Assembly: GCA_003556865.1 (NCBI GenBank) | Contig: PWQF01000082.1 | Span: 1-7,079, forward strand | DNA from: Elusimicrobiota bacterium | Lineage (GTDB): Bacteria > CG03 > SLGR01 > PWQF01 | Length of the DNA: 7,079 nucleotides | Direction: 5' to 3' | Shown here: one piece after another, positions 6,021-7,079 of the stretch | How positions within the stretch are numbered: position 1 is the first letter of the stretch | How the letters are laid out: each line of letters starts with the position of its first letter | The notes under the pieces: generated by a model | Told to the model about the DNA's origin: nothing | Databases searched by the model: none | Seen by the model: the letters and a program-made list of their open reading frames with translations, nothing else | Program-made: the position numbers and the translations under genes

Positions 6021-6488
6021 AGCAAAAAGCATAAAATCCCTTCCCCGGCCGTAAAAATCCTTTAAGGCAAAACTGTTTTTTATTTTAACGGCAGTGCTGA
6101 ATTTTGGGCTTATATTATCATAACCTGATTTTTCAAATAATTTCCGGGAGGGCGTATTGGATGGGTCAATGGTCAGTTCTATTCTGCTGCATCCCCGTTC
6201 TTTTAACTTTTTTTCCACCCGGCGCAAAAACTCTCTTCCCATTCCTTTTCCCTGAAGCCGGCGGGTAATTCCTATCTGCCATAAAAAAAATATTTTTTCA
6301 GCTCCGGGTTTAAGAATGCCCACTGCCGCCCCTTTTATAGAGTTTTTTCCGTATATAAAACAGTAATGCTTGAAATATCTTAATATTACCCTGTAAAAAT
6401 GAAGCGGATATGCCTCAAGAAAATTGCACTCATCTATAAATTTATGCAGTTCCGTAAAATCTTTTTCTGAAGCGGTTCGGATATCCAC
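6009..6488 (-). CDS. GNAT N-acetyltransferase, EctA-like (diaminobutyrate acetyltransferase fold)
   Basis: This 159-residue GNAT enzyme should transfer acetyl from acetyl-CoA to an amine. The acetyl-CoA loop is QGKGMG (79-84), following FFLWQIGI (67-74), which closely resembles the FVWQVAV strand of the ectoine enzyme EctA. TIDPSNTPSRKLFEKSGY (106-123) and the ending DFMLFAKKL also parallel EctA, as does the N-terminal ELHKFIDEC segment. EctA acetylates 2,4-diaminobutyrate; no ectB or ectC is visible here, so an ectoine role is unsupported and the substrate is more likely another amino acid or a product of the adjacent ligase. The start is GTG, two bases after the upstream stop, with only a weak AGAG before it, implying coupled translation. 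Homology running from residue 2 supports this start. Confidence 0.8.
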   Translation of the reverse strand: MDIRTASEKDFTELHKFIDECNFLEAYPLHFYRVILRYFKHYCFIYGKNSIKGAAVGILKPGAEKIFFLWQIGITRRLQGKGMGREFLRRVEKKLKERGCSRIELTIDPSNTPSRKLFEKSGYDNISPKFSTAVKIKNSFALKDFYGRGRDFMLFAKKL

Positions 6489-6490
6489 GC

Positions 6491-7079
6491 TTAAGCTCTG
6501 GTACTTAAAAAAGCTTTTTTTAAATTCAGCATCTCTTTTGTGCCTATATCTTTCCTGTAGCGGAAAGATCCTTTTACGGTTTCAATAGTTCTTTCTATTT
6601 TTTTATTTGCGCCGCAGATGCTCTCTCCGGCGGCCAGAAGGGCAATCCCTCTTTCGCTTCCCGTATTTAATTTGTTATTTTTATCGTATCCGCAGCTGTA
6701 GAATATGCCTACCCCTTTTTCCGCTGCGGTCTTTTCATTGATCTGTGCATCTATTGTCTGGTTTAATTTATTGGGATAAGAGGGGGGTACCAGATACTTG
6801 CAGACCGTGGCCTTATTCTTAAAATTAATTTTTGGTTTTTTATTTTTTAAAAGTTCAGTAATAAGTTTAAAAAGGTTATCTTTTAAAATGGCGCAGGTAT
6901 TGAGCCATTCCGGGTCACCGGGCCGGAAATTGTACTCAATAAGTTTTAATCCTTTTTTTGTGGACATAAACTGTCCGTACAGGAATCCCCGGCAGTTTTT
7001 GCCTGTCTCTTTTTTAAAGGCAGAAATGGTTTCTGAAATAATTTTCAGAGCCGTGCGGTAATCTTCTTTTTTCATAAAA
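6491..7079 (-). CDS. PurD-like ATP-grasp ligase (phosphoribosylamine-glycine ligase family), C-terminal part
   Basis: About 196 residues are visible; the 5' half lies beyond the window. Counting from the Met codon at 7075, the ATP-grasp metal-binding region is GFLYGQFM (30-37) and LKLIEYNFRPGDPEWLN (43-59). KNKATVCKYLVPPSYP (86-101) and the C-terminal domain ending VKGSFRYRKDIGT (167-179) follow. These match PurD, which joins phosphoribosylamine and glycine with ATP in purine synthesis, and look closest to the archaeal-type sequences. The usual NARFGDPE-type motif reads NFRPGDPE here, with Pro in place of Phe. That and the coupling to an EctA-like acetyltransferase instead of purine genes leave room for a paralogue with another amine or amino acid substrate. 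The Met at 7075 is probably internal, because PurD needs more than 200 residues before this point. Confidence 0.82.
   Translation of the reverse strand, partial: FMKKEDYRTALKIISETISAFKKETGKNCRGFLYGQFMSTKKGLKLIEYNFRPGDPEWLNTCAILKDNLFKLITELLKNKKPKINFKNKATVCKYLVPPSYPNKLNQTIDAQINEKTAAEKGVGIFYSCGYDKNNKLNTGSERGIALLAAGESICGANKKIERTIETVKGSFRYRKDIGTKEMLNLKKAFLSTRA

Noticed and set aside
6505..6523. A6-GC-T7 near-palindrome near the 3' end of the PurD-like gene as a terminator
   Set aside because: There is no GC stem or loop, it lies before the coupled GNAT gene, and it is explained by Lys/Phe codons.
6798..7061. 87-residue hydrophobic open frame on the + strand opposite the PurD-like gene
   Set aside because: The hydrophobicity comes from reading Lys-rich AAA codons in reverse; the opposite strand carries the conserved protein.
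7073..7075. ATG as the true start of the PurD-like gene
   Set aside because: The frame is open to the window edge, and the PurD family has its N-terminal and main ATP-grasp regions before this point. A genuine truncation cannot be excluded without the next bases.
1..7079. CRISPR array, tRNA, rRNA, transposon or attachment site
   Set aside because: No regularly spaced repeats, no cloverleaf with conserved tRNA bases, no transposase or integrase motifs, and almost no non-coding space.

Overview
The window is a dense piece of bacterial chromosome. It has AT-leaning coding sequence with many AAA, ATA and AGG/AGA codons, broken by short GC-rich islands. Bacterial origin is supported by Shine-Dalgarno motifs (AGAGG/AAGGTG), GTG starts, overlapping genes, a Sec-type signal peptide and intrinsic-terminator-like hairpins. 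No rRNA, tRNA or other lineage marker is present, so I cannot name the taxon. An uncultivated or little-studied, low-to-moderate-GC bacterium is my guess only.

Positions 1 to 5984 (+ strand) form one compact array of seven genes, with gaps of at most about 22 bases or overlaps of up to 29 bases. In order they are: the C-terminal end of a CrtN/CrtI-type carotenoid desaturase/oxidase; a class-3-type aldehyde dehydrogenase; a second, complete CrtN/CrtI-type FAD enzyme; a DUF523-DUF1722 (TudS-like plus YbgA-like) fusion starting at a GTG inside the preceding gene; a small ferritin/rubrerythrin-like protein; an exported DUF2141 protein; and a UV damage endonuclease (UvsE/UVDE). The first three resemble the desaturase-aldehyde dehydrogenase-desaturase/oxidase set that makes carotenoid aldehydes and acids in C30 pathways. 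The rest points to UV or photo-oxidative protection. The array therefore reads as a combined sunscreen-and-repair operon: membrane carotenoid, probable iron/redox protein, Fe-S TudS-like/photolyase-associated protein and DNA excision repair. No carotenoid synthase, photolyase or light-sensing regulator lies in the window, and the operon promoter is upstream of it.

Positions 6009 to 7079 (- strand) hold a convergent two-gene unit. It contains the C-terminal half of a PurD-like (GAR synthetase) ATP-grasp ligase, cut by the window end, and two bases after it an EctA-like GNAT acetyltransferase. The junction (about 5927-6030) is packed with inverted repeats. A GC-rich hairpin followed by six T on the - strand lies inside the last codons of the UV endonuclease gene and looks like the intrinsic terminator of the leftward unit. 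A second dyad carries the stop codons of both convergent genes in its two arms.
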